Positions 16,897 to 25,054 of a stretch of DNA of 64,000 nucleotides are shown in pieces. The DNA is taken from positions 868,001-932,000 of the forward strand of contig NZ_JAFFSU010000001.1 in the NCBI RefSeq assembly GCF_017948455.1, in the 5' to 3' direction. This stretch comes from Streptomyces sp. GESEQ-4 (GTDB lineage: Bacteria > Actinomycetota > Actinomycetes > Streptomycetales > Streptomycetaceae). A program made the translations under genes and the position numbers. Under the pieces are notes generated by a model. It made no database searches. It was given only the letters and a program-made list of their open reading frames with translations, and had not been told where the DNA came from. The stretch's first letter is position 1. Each line of letters starts with the position of its first letter.

Positions 16897-17883
16897 ATGG
16901 ACGCCAACACGACGCGCCTCGACACCGCTCGGATCCGGGCGGCTCGCCGGTTGATCGACCCGGTCTTTCTCGACACTCCGCTGTACCGCTGCGAGCCGCT
17001 GGAACCCGACCTCGGGTGCACGGTGAGCATCAAGCTCGAAACGGCGAACCCGGTCCGCAGCTTCAAGGCCCGCGGCACCGAACTGGTCGCGAGCCTGCTC
17101 GCCGACGATGACTCGCGGGCCGTGGTGTGCGCCAGTGCGGGCAACCTCGGCCAGGCGCTGGCCTGGTCCGGTCGCGGCCGGGGGCTCGATGTGACCGTCG
17201 TGGCCTCCCGCTTCGCGACCGTGGCCAAGCTTGATCGCATCCGTGACCTGGGCGCCGGGCTTGAACTGGTGGACGGCGACCACGAGTTGGCTCGCGAGCG
17301 GGCGGCGGCCATCGCACGGTACGAGGGCATCCGGCTGGTCGAGGACAGCCTGGACATCGAGACCTGTGAGGGCGCGGCGACCATCGGCCTGGAACTGGTC
17401 GACGCCGCGCCGTCGTTCGACGCCGTGCTGATCGCTCTGGGCGGCGGGGCGCTGGCCACCGGCGTGGGGCACGTGCTGAAGTCCCTGGCTCCCGACGTCG
17501 AGGTGATCTGCGTCCAGCCACTGGGCGCACCGGCGATGACACGGTCGTGGCGCGGGCGGCGCGTGGTCACCACCGACTCGACGAACACCATCGCCGACGG
17601 CGTCGCCGGCCGGTATCCCATCCCGGCCGTCCTGGACGACCTCCTCCTGGTCGCCGACGACGCCGTCCTGGTCCAGGAGGCGTCGATCATCGCCGGTATG
17701 CGGATGCTCCTCGACCACGCCGGTCTCGTCGTCGAACCGTCGGCGGCGCTCGGCATCGCGGCGATCCTCGAAGACCGTGACCGCTTCGCCGGCCGGCACG
17801 TCGTCACCATCGTCTGCGGCAGCAACGTCGACGTGGATACGTATCACCGCTGGGTCGGTGCGGCTCCCGGCCACGGGCCGTGA
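16897..17883 (+). CDS. PLP-dependent threonine/serine dehydratase-like enzyme
   Basis: 328 residues, fold-type II PLP enzyme. N-terminal DTPLYRCEPLEPDLG, Schiff-base Lys in VRSFKARGTE, phosphate loop-like SAGNLGQALAW and glycine-rich GGGALATG, then VVEPSAALGIAA. The canonical SSGNHGQ reads ASAGNLGQ and the lysine motif is SFKARG, both typical of a branch of pyridoxal-5'-phosphate dehydratases in actinomycetes. Reaction is likely deamination of a hydroxy-amino acid. Starts 92 bp from the divergent VOC gene. Confidence 0.85.
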   Translation: MDANTTRLDTARIRAARRLIDPVFLDTPLYRCEPLEPDLGCTVSIKLETANPVRSFKARGTELVASLLADDDSRAVVCASAGNLGQALAWSGRGRGLDVTVVASRFATVAKLDRIRDLGAGLELVDGDHELARERAAAIARYEGIRLVEDSLDIETCEGAATIGLELVDAAPSFDAVLIALGGGALATGVGHVLKSLAPDVEVICVQPLGAPAMTRSWRGRRVVTTDSTNTIADGVAGRYPIPAVLDDLLLVADDAVLVQEASIIAGMRMLLDHAGLVVEPSAALGIAAILEDRDRFAGRHVVTIVCGSNVDVDTYHRWVGAAPGHGP

Positions 17884-17967
17884 CACTGGCGGGCGATGAG
17901 TTCGCCCCGCGGCAACGGTCTCCTCTCCGGCAAGCAAGAGCAGGGCCCTGACAGGAGACGCTCCCGC

Positions 17968-18300
17968 ATGACTGAACCGGAACTGGCAGCAGACCGCTCC
18001 CGGAAGACCGGCGTCTGGCGCTCGATCCGTACTGAGCGAGCGGCGCTGGCGGCCGATCTCGCGGGTCTGACGGACGAGCAGTGGCAAACGCCGTCGCTGT
18101 GCACCGAGTTGACGGTCCGTGAGGTACTGGCACATCTCACTGCCGCGGCGAGTCTCAACTCGGTGCGGTGGCTGGCGGGTGTGCTCCGCTGCCGGTTCGA
18201 CTTCGACCAGCAGGTGGCGATGCGGCTGGCCGAGCAACTGGGTGCGACGCCGGCCGAGACGCTGGCGAGATTCCAGCGTGTGGTCCCCAGTACGACCAAG
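17968..18300 (+). pseudogene. 5' half of DinB/TIGR03083-type protein gene, interrupted
   Basis: ATG 17968 with CAGGAG upstream. 111 codons of a maleylpyruvate-isomerase/DinB-type protein: VWRSIRTERAALAADLAGLTDEQWQTPSLCTELTVREVLAHLTAAA to ARFQRVVPSTTK. The reading frame then enters foreign DNA and stops after CGTCTC at 18307-18309. The missing half lies at 20489-20821, beyond the tnpB element. The metal-ligand His of the first half (VLAHLT) is preserved. Confidence 0.85.
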
Positions 18301-18480
18301 CGTCTCTGATCAGCATGGTGATCCCATGTCAGGCATGGTGTCTGGCGTGGGCTCTGTCCATCGTGGAGGGGTGGCGTGGGCGTGCAGGTGGAATCCTGCT
18401 CCCAGTGCTGCTCCTCGTGGCCGGTGTCGGCCGGATGGGGGTTCCCCCGGACGGAGTCCGGGGAAGGGTGTGCTGATCGT
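18301..18480 (-). ncRNA. predicted omega-RNA region at the element right end
   Basis: TnpB guide RNAs are transcribed from the 3' end of tnpB through the element end into flanking DNA. Here 18301-18480 holds a strong hairpin (TTCCCCCGGAC 18442-18452 with GTCCGGGGAA 18456-18465, one bulged C). The guide would be read on the minus strand from 18300 leftwards, beginning CTTGGTCGTACTGGGG. Exact RNA ends are not visible; the call rests on family knowledge plus this hairpin. Confidence 0.45.
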
Positions 18481-20319
18481 CGTCACGTCCTGGTGCCGGC
18501 GGGCTGCGCGGGGCAGTCTCCTCCGGCCCGGTGGTGCGTGTCCCTCCGGACGCTGGCCCGCCGGACCCGAGGGCCTGGTGGGGGAGGGTGCCTTGCGTCG
18601 CCTGGGCGCGGGGCGTGTGGTGTGCCGCCGGGTGGGGCCGGTCTTGGACCGGTCGGCCCGGCTGGTCGGGGCGGTCTCGGTGATGACCGCCTGGGTTTCG
18701 AGTGTGTCGACCACCGTGCGGATCGCTATCTGCCTGGTGGCCCGGTCGGTGACGGTCCTGGTCTGATGGGTGAGGCCGCGGGCGGCGATGCGTTGCCAGG
18801 CGCCCTGGTCGCGGTCGCCCTGCCAGCCGCATCCGGCCCGGTCGGGGCAGAGGGCCCATTTCCAGCCCGGTGTGGTGGGGCGGTCGGGGGCCTTGCGGTG
18901 CCGCAGCGGGGCCAGGCATCGGGGGCAGTGCCGGGAGGTGCCCGGGGGCGGGACGGTGACGACGGCGATCCCGGCCTCGGTGGCGAGGTGCCGGATGTGG
19001 TCGGCGATCTGCCCGCGTACGGTCTGGGACAGGCGGGTGTCGTGGGTGCGGCCCATGCCGCCCGCTTCCATCGACCGCAGGTCTTCCAGGTAGATCACCG
19101 TGGCGTGGGCGGCAACCGCCTGGTCCACGGCCCAGCGGGCGGCGGCCCAAGCCAGTGCGTCGTTGAGGTTCGACCTGCGGTCGCAGACTCGGTGGTTCTC
19201 CTCACGGAGCACATCGTGCTTGCCGGTGAGCGGATGCCCGGTGGTGTCGTCGATGAGCCGCTGATACTGGTCGGCCTTGGTGTGCAGGTGTTCCGACAGG
19301 CGCCGCAGCCGGTGCTGCTTCGCGAGGATCCCGGCGGCCCGGAACTGGCCACCGTGCCCGAGCGCGGTGATGTGCCCGTCGTCGTGTAGCCGCACCGCGC
19401 CCGCGGACAGCAGGGTGTTCAGGCCCCAGTCCACACCGAGCGCCACGCTGTGGCCGGTACGCCGGGGCTTGTGTACGGCGTGGGTGTAGGCCAGGTCGGC
19501 GCACACCTTTCCGCCCGTGATGCGCAGGGTGGGCAGGTGCAGCACCGCGCCGGGCGGGATGGTGGGCGGCAGCGTGAGGGGGCAGGCCACCCATGTCCAG
19601 TCCCGGTAGGAGCGCGGTTCGGGCCGGGTGGGCAACTGCAGGCGCAGCAGCGCGCGTTGCGGGGCGTCCTCGCCGCGTTCGATGGTGGCCTGCTGCCCGT
19701 CACACGCCGACAGCAGCAGCATCCGCGCCGCCCCAGGCGGAGCCTCCAGCTCGAACACATCGGCCGGCAGGCGGCCGTGCTGCGTGGCGAAGGCGGCGAT
19801 CTGCCGGGTGCGGGAACGGATCACACTCGACGGGAGGTGCTCGCCGTCAGGGACCGCCTCCCGCACCCGGTCCCACTCCTCAGGGGTGCGCTTGCCCGGT
19901 TCGGCGGGCCACGTCGTGCGGACTCCGGCGGTGAGGTCGGCCCGCCATTTCGCCGACCGCAGCGTACGTCCGGCCTGTTCCTGGGCCATGCGCACGATCC
20001 GGTCGTTGACCCTCACGCCCCCGGCCGGGGCGGCCGTCCAGCCCAGCCTCCGCAGCGCCATCCACGCATTCGACGGCAGCTTCCGCCCGCCCGCATCCTC
20101 ACCCGAGGCCAGCATGTCCACATCGGCGGCGTTCCAGTGCTCGGCCAGCAGTTCGGCAGCCATGCCGGAGACCAGATCGGCGGCCCAGCCGACCCGCTGT
20201 GCTAGCACGGCGGCCGACAGGACCTCGCCCGTCTTCTCCACCACGCCCGCACGCAGCAGACCACGGGCGCAGGCGGTCCGGGCCGTTTCGCCCTCGCCGA
20301 GCGCCAGCTTCCGGCTCAC
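18310..20319 (-). CDS. tnpB: TnpB, RNA-guided nuclease of IS605/IS607-type elements
   Basis: 669 residues from GTG 20319, chosen for the strong AAAGGGGGG five bases upstream (ATG 20352 is alternative). RuvC catalytic acids are all present: Asp about 297 (LGVDWGLNT), Glu about 412 (IYLEDLRSME) and Asp about 504 (GDRDQGAW). The zinc ribbon has Cys 465, 468, 491 and 497. A large N-terminal region (about 290 residues) forms the RNA/DNA-binding half. After residue 520 the tail is Arg/Pro-rich and not conserved-looking; it overlaps the element's right end, where the guide RNA of such elements is encoded. Family members cut DNA at the donor site guided by this RNA. Confidence 0.88.
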   Translation of the reverse strand: MSRKLALGEGETARTACARGLLRAGVVEKTGEVLSAAVLAQRVGWAADLVSGMAAELLAEHWNAADVDMLASGEDAGGRKLPSNAWMALRRLGWTAAPAGGVRVNDRIVRMAQEQAGRTLRSAKWRADLTAGVRTTWPAEPGKRTPEEWDRVREAVPDGEHLPSSVIRSRTRQIAAFATQHGRLPADVFELEAPPGAARMLLLSACDGQQATIERGEDAPQRALLRLQLPTRPEPRSYRDWTWVACPLTLPPTIPPGAVLHLPTLRITGGKVCADLAYTHAVHKPRRTGHSVALGVDWGLNTLLSAGAVRLHDDGHITALGHGGQFRAAGILAKQHRLRRLSEHLHTKADQYQRLIDDTTGHPLTGKHDVLREENHRVCDRRSNLNDALAWAAARWAVDQAVAAHATVIYLEDLRSMEAGGMGRTHDTRLSQTVRGQIADHIRHLATEAGIAVVTVPPPGTSRHCPRCLAPLRHRKAPDRPTTPGWKWALCPDRAGCGWQGDRDQGAWQRIAARGLTHQTRTVTDRATRQIAIRTVVDTLETQAVITETAPTSRADRSKTGPTRRHTTRPAPRRRKAPSPTRPSGPAGQRPEGHAPPGRRRLPRAARRHQDVTTISTPFPGLRPGEPPSGRHRPRGAALGAGFHLHAHATPPRWTEPTPDTMPDMGSPC

Positions 20320-20488
20320 CGGTCCCCCCTTTCCTGCCCGTGGTGCTGTCATACGATCAACGACACTCCCGCGAAAAGGTCACGCATTCGATCCGCGCAC
20401 CCACATGCGACGCCGAGGCCGGTACCGGACACACGGCACGACACCGACAGACGATGCATCGCTACGGATACCAAAGGAAACACATGAG

Positions 20489-20821
20489 CCTCCGCTCCCC
20501 GTCATCGCGATGCTCGGCGAGACGATCGTGCACGCGGAGGACATTCGCCGCCCGCTGGGCATCGGCCGTGACTACCCGATCGACGTGGTCACGCGGGTGG
20601 CGGAGTACTACCGGGGCTCCGACCTCGTGGTCGTGGCCAAGGGGCGCGTTGACGGGCTGAAACTCGTCGCGAAGGACGGCCCCTTCACCACCGGCTCCGG
20701 GCCCCTCGTCTCGGGTACGACCTTGGCGCTGGTCATGGCGATGACCGGGCGCGCGACGTACTGCGACGATCTCGAAGGCGACGGTGTCGAGCTCTTGCGC
20801 GGTCGCTGCGGGACGCGATGA
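20489..20821 (+). pseudogene. 3' half of DinB/TIGR03083-type protein gene
   Basis: 110 codons plus TGA in frame with the 5' half: PPLPVIAMLGETIVHAEDIRRPLGI, VAEYYRGSDLVVVAKGRVDGL, FTTGSGPLVSGTTLALVMAMTGRATYCDDLEGDG. The HAEDIRRPLG motif contains the second metal ligand set. It has no start codon of its own with an RBS, so it is probably not translated. Confidence 0.85.
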
Positions 20822-20879
20822 CCGCGACCGACTCCACGCACGCCGCCACCAGAGGTATCTCCGGTCCTAGACTCTGCTC

Positions 20880-21347
20880 ATGGACAGGATCGACCGCGCC
20901 AGCCGGGTGATCGCGGCGCCACCAGAGGCTGTCTACGGAGCCCTCCTCGACCGGGAATCCCTTGAGGCATGGTTGCCGCCGGACGGCATGCGCGGTCGGG
21001 TCGAGCGATGGGACCCCCAGCCCGGCGGCGGGTTCCGGATGGTCCTCACTTACCTCGACCCCACCGACAGCCCCGGCAAGACGTCGGACGCGACGGACGT
21101 CGTCGACGTCGAATTCGCCGAGCTGGTGCCGCCGGAACGCGTGGTGCAGCGGGCGGTGTTCGAGGCCGACGACCCGTCCTACGCGGGCACGATGACGATG
21201 ACCTGGTTCCTCGCTGCCGCCGGTGACGGGACGGAGGTGACCGTCACCGCCACGGGTGTGCCATCCGGCATCGACCAGGCGGTCCACGAGGAGGGGATCA
21301 GTTCCTCGCTGGCCAATCTGGCGTCGTATGTCGAAAGGGCCGACTGA
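20880..21347 (+). CDS. SRPBCC/AHSA1-family protein
   Basis: 155 residues of the START-like helix-grip fold (activator of Hsp90 ATPase homologue type): ASRVIAAPPEAVYGALLDRESLEAWLPPDGM, GGFRMVLTY, VDVEFAELVPPERVVQRAVFEADDP, GTMTMTWFLA, GTEVTVTATGVPSGID and a long C-terminal helix. Function is unknown; it probably binds a hydrophobic ligand. It lies 58 bp after the interrupted DinB-type gene and may have been co-transcribed with it. Confidence 0.82.
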   Translation: MDRIDRASRVIAAPPEAVYGALLDRESLEAWLPPDGMRGRVERWDPQPGGGFRMVLTYLDPTDSPGKTSDATDVVDVEFAELVPPERVVQRAVFEADDPSYAGTMTMTWFLAAAGDGTEVTVTATGVPSGIDQAVHEEGISSSLANLASYVERAD

Positions 21348-21531
21348 CTCAGGCTGGCCGCCAGTAGCGGCAGTCATCGGATGTCCCCTGATCGCTGACC
21401 CCGCCAGCTGCGTGATGGGCCTATGCTCCGGCCTCATTCACCCGATCAATTCTTGTTCCGTGACTTGACGAGTGCATGCAATGTCGCCGATTCTGCGGGT
21501 CGTCCAACGTATCGGCATGAGGAGACGGCGC

Positions 21532-21918
21532 ATGCCCGAATCATCCTCGTCCAGACGCACATTCCTCGGAGCTTTAGTGGTGGGGGGTGCACCGCCTTGC
21601 TGTCCGCCGCGGACCGGCTCGGCATCGACGACCAACTGGCGCCCCGCTGGCGCGAGGTGCTGGACAGGCTCGCCGATTACACCGTGGACGGGAACGGCTA
21701 CCTGGGAGCAGCCGGAGTACCGCGAGCCGATCGAGAAGTCGCTGAACCACTGGATCGACTTCACCGGCAACACCGAGGTGCGTCGCACCGAGGTCGGCCT
21801 TTTCGCGACCGTGATCGCCCTCGACCCGGCCGGAGAGCTGCGCAGCCTCACTCTCTCGGTGGCCACCCGCCCCCAACTGCACCTGTTCGCCGTCTCCTTG
21901 GAAAGGTCGAAGCCATGA
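21532..21918 (+). pseudogene. decayed Tat-exported carbohydrate-active enzyme
   Basis: ATG 21532 has AGGAGACG upstream and encodes a Tat signal (SSSSRRTFLGALVVGG). The similarity then jumps to another frame (about 21583-21717: TALLSAADRLGIDDQLAPRWREVLDRLADYTVDGNGYLGAAGVP), which is homologous to residues near 500 of the GH95-like enzyme next door. It then returns to the first frame for an unrecognised C-terminal piece (IEKSLNHWIDFTGNTEVRR, LRSLTL, PQLHLFAVSLE). At least one internal deletion and two frame changes are needed to explain this. Its stop overlaps the next ATG (ATGA). Confidence 0.65.
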
Positions 21919-24161
21919 CCCCGATCTCCCGGCGGGCCTTCGTCGCGGGAAGCTCAGCGGCCGTGTTCGCGGCCGGTTCCACGGCGGCCTGGGCGGGCCG
22001 CTCACACCATCGCGATGTGCACGGCGGCCTGCTCGACGACGCCGCGATGCTCTGGAAACGCGTCCCCGGCAGCTGGCAAGAGGGACCCTTCCTGGGCAAC
22101 GGCTATATGGCCGCGCACCTCTACCGGAAGCCGGGCGAGAACAACGTCCTGCGCATCATGGTCAACAACGGTCTGGTGCAGGACCAGCGCGGCCAGTGGG
22201 AGGCCGCGATCGGATACTCGCGGCTCGGCGTCGGCCACCTCACCCTCACCTTCGCCGGCGCCATCACCGCCGTGGACTGGCGGCTCGACCTCGACGACGC
22301 CGAGCTGACCGGCACGATCACCACCACGCGCGGGGGAGCGAAGTTCAGCGCCCTGATCCTGAACCACCGCGACGTGCTGCTCGTCCGCCTCGAACCCACC
22401 GCGGGTGAGGAGTCCGCGACGTGGGGCTTCACCCCGCTGCCCGCGCGGACGACCCGCACCATCCGCCTGCCACCCGACTACACGGGCAACCCGGACCCCG
22501 CCGTCACCCTCGGCCTGGTCGAGCAGCCGCTGCACGCCGGCGGCGGCTACTCCACCGCCTGGCGCGAGGTCCGCTCCGGTACGCGGCGGCTGCTGGCCGC
22601 CTCCATCGCGTACGGCTACCCGGACTCGACGGGTCGCGAGCAGGCGGTCCGTACGGTCGACGAAACGCTCGACGGCGCCCCGGACCGCGAGATCGCATGG
22701 CACCGGCGCTGGTGGCACGGCTTCTACCGGCGCAGCCTGGTCTCCGTACCCGACAAGAAGGTCCAGCGCTTCTACTGGATCCAGCTCTACAAGCTGGCCT
22801 GCGCCACCCGGGCGGGCGGCCCGGTCACCCCGGTCTTCGGGCCCTGGTTCCCGGAGTCGGGCAACGGCTGGACCAACATCTGGTGGAACACCAACGTCCA
22901 GGTCACCTATCCGCTGGCCAACGGCTCCAACCACCGTGAACTCGACGCCATCACGCCCACCTTCGCCCGCTACCACGAGAACCTGGAGACCAACATCCGG
23001 CCGGAGCTGCGCGACGGCGAGACATACGCGCTCTGCCACCCCGGCGACTGGCAGCTGCGCTCCGGCCCGCGCTACGTGGGCCGTCCCGGCATCGACCCCA
23101 ACGACCACACCGGCAACCTCATCTGGGCGCTGCACAACAGCTGGGTCACCTACCGCCACCACATGGACGACAAGGTGCTGCGCCACGTCATCCACCCGGT
23201 GCTCACCAAGGCGGTCAACCACCACGCCCGCTTCCTCACCGAAGGCGCGGACGGCAGGCTGCACCTGCCCGAGACCCGTTCGCCCGAATACGCCAACGCC
23301 ACCGACTGCACGTACGACCTGTCGCTGCTGAAGTGGGGCTGCGCGACGCTGCTGGCCTCGGCGAAACGACTGCGGCTTGACGACCCGCACGCCGGGCGAT
23401 GGCGCGACATCCTCGCCCGCTTGGTGCCGTACCACGAGAACGAGAACGGCGTGATGATCGGCGCCGGCGTCCCGCTCGCCGAATCCCACCGCCACTTCTC
23501 CCACCTGCTGTGGCTGTACCCCCTCCAGGAGAAGCTGGAGCGGCGCACCTTCGACCACTGGACCTCGATGCAGGCGCGCTGGCACGGCTACAGCTACGCC
23601 GCCGCCTCGTCCATGGAGACCCTGTTCGGCAACGGGAAGGAGGCGCTGACGTATCTGCGCTTCTATCTGGACGGAAACGTCGTCGACAACTGCGCCCTGA
23701 CACCGAACACCATGTACCGCGAGGGCTCCAACTTCGCACTGGAGAGCCCCATCAGCGCGGGCCAGTCGCTGCTCGACATGGTCACCCAGAGCCACGGCGG
23801 CGTGGTGCGGGTGTTCCCCGCCGTCTCCTCGGCCTGGCCCGACGTCTCGATCTCCCAGGTCCGTACGCAGGGCGCCTTCCTCGTCGACGCCTCCCGGTCG
23901 GGCGGCCGGACCGACTGGATCGCCGTGACGAGCGAGGCGGGCGAACCGCTGGTGCTACGGCACGGAATCGACGGCGAGATCGAGGTCCGCGACAAGGCGA
24001 ACGGCTCCCGGCTCCCGTACCGCGACCGGGGCGACGGGACCATCGCCGTCGGCGTTCGCCGGGGCCGTACGGCCGTCGTGACCCGGCGCGGTGACCGGCC
24101 GCGACTCACACCACAGAACGTCCCGGCCAACGGCGACGCCCCGGCGTGGGGCCTGCCGTAG
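21915..24161 (+). CDS. Tat-exported glycoside hydrolase, GH95-like
   Basis: 748 residues from ATG 21915 (GGAAAGG upstream). Tat signal ISRRAFVAGSSAAVFAAGSTAAWA. An N-terminal beta-sandwich domain (DDAAMLWKRVPGSWQEGPFLGNGYMAAHLYR) is typical of GH95/GH65-clan enzymes; then an (alpha/alpha)6 barrel with WNTNVQVTYPLA, ETRSPEYANATDCTYDLSLLKWG and GVPLAESHRHFSHLLWLYPL, and a C-terminal beta domain. GH95 members remove alpha-L-fucose or alpha-L-galactose from glycans; exact substrate is not certain. Forms an operon with the decayed gene before it and perhaps the lyase after it. Confidence 0.8.
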   Translation: MTPISRRAFVAGSSAAVFAAGSTAAWAGRSHHRDVHGGLLDDAAMLWKRVPGSWQEGPFLGNGYMAAHLYRKPGENNVLRIMVNNGLVQDQRGQWEAAIGYSRLGVGHLTLTFAGAITAVDWRLDLDDAELTGTITTTRGGAKFSALILNHRDVLLVRLEPTAGEESATWGFTPLPARTTRTIRLPPDYTGNPDPAVTLGLVEQPLHAGGGYSTAWREVRSGTRRLLAASIAYGYPDSTGREQAVRTVDETLDGAPDREIAWHRRWWHGFYRRSLVSVPDKKVQRFYWIQLYKLACATRAGGPVTPVFGPWFPESGNGWTNIWWNTNVQVTYPLANGSNHRELDAITPTFARYHENLETNIRPELRDGETYALCHPGDWQLRSGPRYVGRPGIDPNDHTGNLIWALHNSWVTYRHHMDDKVLRHVIHPVLTKAVNHHARFLTEGADGRLHLPETRSPEYANATDCTYDLSLLKWGCATLLASAKRLRLDDPHAGRWRDILARLVPYHENENGVMIGAGVPLAESHRHFSHLLWLYPLQEKLERRTFDHWTSMQARWHGYSYAAASSMETLFGNGKEALTYLRFYLDGNVVDNCALTPNTMYREGSNFALESPISAGQSLLDMVTQSHGGVVRVFPAVSSAWPDVSISQVRTQGAFLVDASRSGGRTDWIAVTSEAGEPLVLRHGIDGEIEVRDKANGSRLPYRDRGDGTIAVGVRRGRTAVVTRRGDRPRLTPQNVPANGDAPAWGLP

Positions 24162-24164
24162 CGA

Positions 24165-24220
24165 CGCCCGGCATTCGTGACACCCGACATCCGTGACGCT
24201 CGACATCCGTGACGCCCGAC
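24165..24220. repeat. 16-bp tandem repeat, 3.5 copies
   Basis: Units CGCCCGGCATTCGTGA, CACCCGACATCCGTGA, CGCTCGACATCCGTGA and a partial CGCCCGAC follow each other directly (24165-24220) between the GH95-like and lyase genes. The units differ by one to four bases. Copy number may vary between strains; a role in mRNA processing is possible but unproven. Confidence 0.75.
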
Positions 24221-24258
24221 CCCCCACCGATCGACACCATCGACACAGGAGGGCACAT

Positions 24259-24981
24259 ATGAACACCAAGCGCAGAGCACTCGCCACCGTCTGCACCGCC
24301 GCCGCGGCCGTCATGACCCTGCTGGCCGGCCAGGCCCATGCCGCGGTGATCTGGGACGGCGACGCCTCCCGAGGCACCGGCGTCTTCGGCCACATCGGCA
24401 GCAACTGCGCCGCGCCCGGCGGCGTGACCGCGGTGGACGACTCCGCGCGGGGCGAGGTGTGGCGCTACCGCAAGCCGGCCGGCTCCAACCGCTGCGAGAG
24501 CCGCGGCATCGTCGTGGGCGGCGACGAGTACACCTTCACCAACGGCAGCACCCGCTACCTGGGCTGGGCCAGCAAGCTCTCCAGCGCGGTCGACAACAAC
24601 GCGATCTTCCAGTGGAAGTCGTACGGCGACCACCAGCAGAACTGGCCCGTCGTGCTCAAGATGATCGGCGGCAAGCTGACGATGATCCAGCGGCAGCCGG
24701 ACGGAACCGTGCACACGATCTGGTCCAGGTCCGTCTCCGCCGGTGCCTGGAACCACATCGTCATCGGCCTCCACCTGTCCGACCAGACCCGCGGCGGCTG
24801 GGTCGAACTCTGGTTCAACGGCGCCAAGCAGACCTTCAACAGCGGCACCCGGCGCTGGAACTGCCGGACCTTCGACAGCGAGAACCACCCGAAGTGGGGC
24901 GTCTACGGCGCCGACTCCAACTCGGTGGACCACTACGTGGACGCTCTGAAGATCGGCACGTCCTACGGGGACGTGGACTGA
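24259..24981 (+). CDS. secreted polysaccharide lyase-like jelly-roll protein
   Basis: 240 residues from ATG 24259 with AGGAGGG upstream. Sec signal peptide MNTKRRALATVCTAAAAVMTLLAGQAHA. The mature protein reads VIWDGDASRGTGVFG, a region with GDEYTFTNGSTRYLGWASKLSS, NNAIFQWKSYG, WNHIVIGLHLSDQTRGGWVELWFNG and PKWGVYGADSNSVDHYVDALKIGTSY. This matches the heparin-lyase I/PL20 (glucuronan lyase) concanavalin-like family, which cleaves uronate polymers by beta-elimination. Probably secreted together with the GH95-like enzyme to digest a plant, algal or microbial polysaccharide. Confidence 0.82.
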   Translation: MNTKRRALATVCTAAAAVMTLLAGQAHAAVIWDGDASRGTGVFGHIGSNCAAPGGVTAVDDSARGEVWRYRKPAGSNRCESRGIVVGGDEYTFTNGSTRYLGWASKLSSAVDNNAIFQWKSYGDHQQNWPVVLKMIGGKLTMIQRQPDGTVHTIWSRSVSAGAWNHIVIGLHLSDQTRGGWVELWFNGAKQTFNSGTRRWNCRTFDSENHPKWGVYGADSNSVDHYVDALKIGTSYGDVD

Positions 24982-25054
24982 GCCTTCGGCGACGAACGGC
25001 AGCGTCCGGCGGCGCACTTCAGCCGCCGGCTCTGCGGTCGGTTACTGTGCGCGA

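Larger units (their letters stand above)
18301..20488 (-). mobile_element. tnpB-only insertion element (IS605/IS607-type, 2188 bp)
   Basis: DNA between the two halves of a DinB-type gene. Removing exactly 18301-20488 joins codon AAG to CCT and restores one frame (STTK-PPLPVIAMLGE). The boundary can slide over the shared bases AGC (18299-18301 and 20487-20489). The only long gene is tnpB on the minus strand; no Y1 or serine transposase and no terminal inverted repeats or target duplication are visible, as expected for IS605-type ends. It probably moved with a transposase supplied in trans. Confidence 0.85.

Noticed and set aside
18376..19389. 337-codon plus-strand open frame
   Set aside because: It is the antisense shadow of tnpB; composition and lack of motifs show no coding signal of its own.
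21423..24161. 912-residue fusion of the GH95-like enzyme with upstream sequence
   Set aside because: A clear Tat signal and RBS start the enzyme at 21915; upstream part is a multi-frame remnant.
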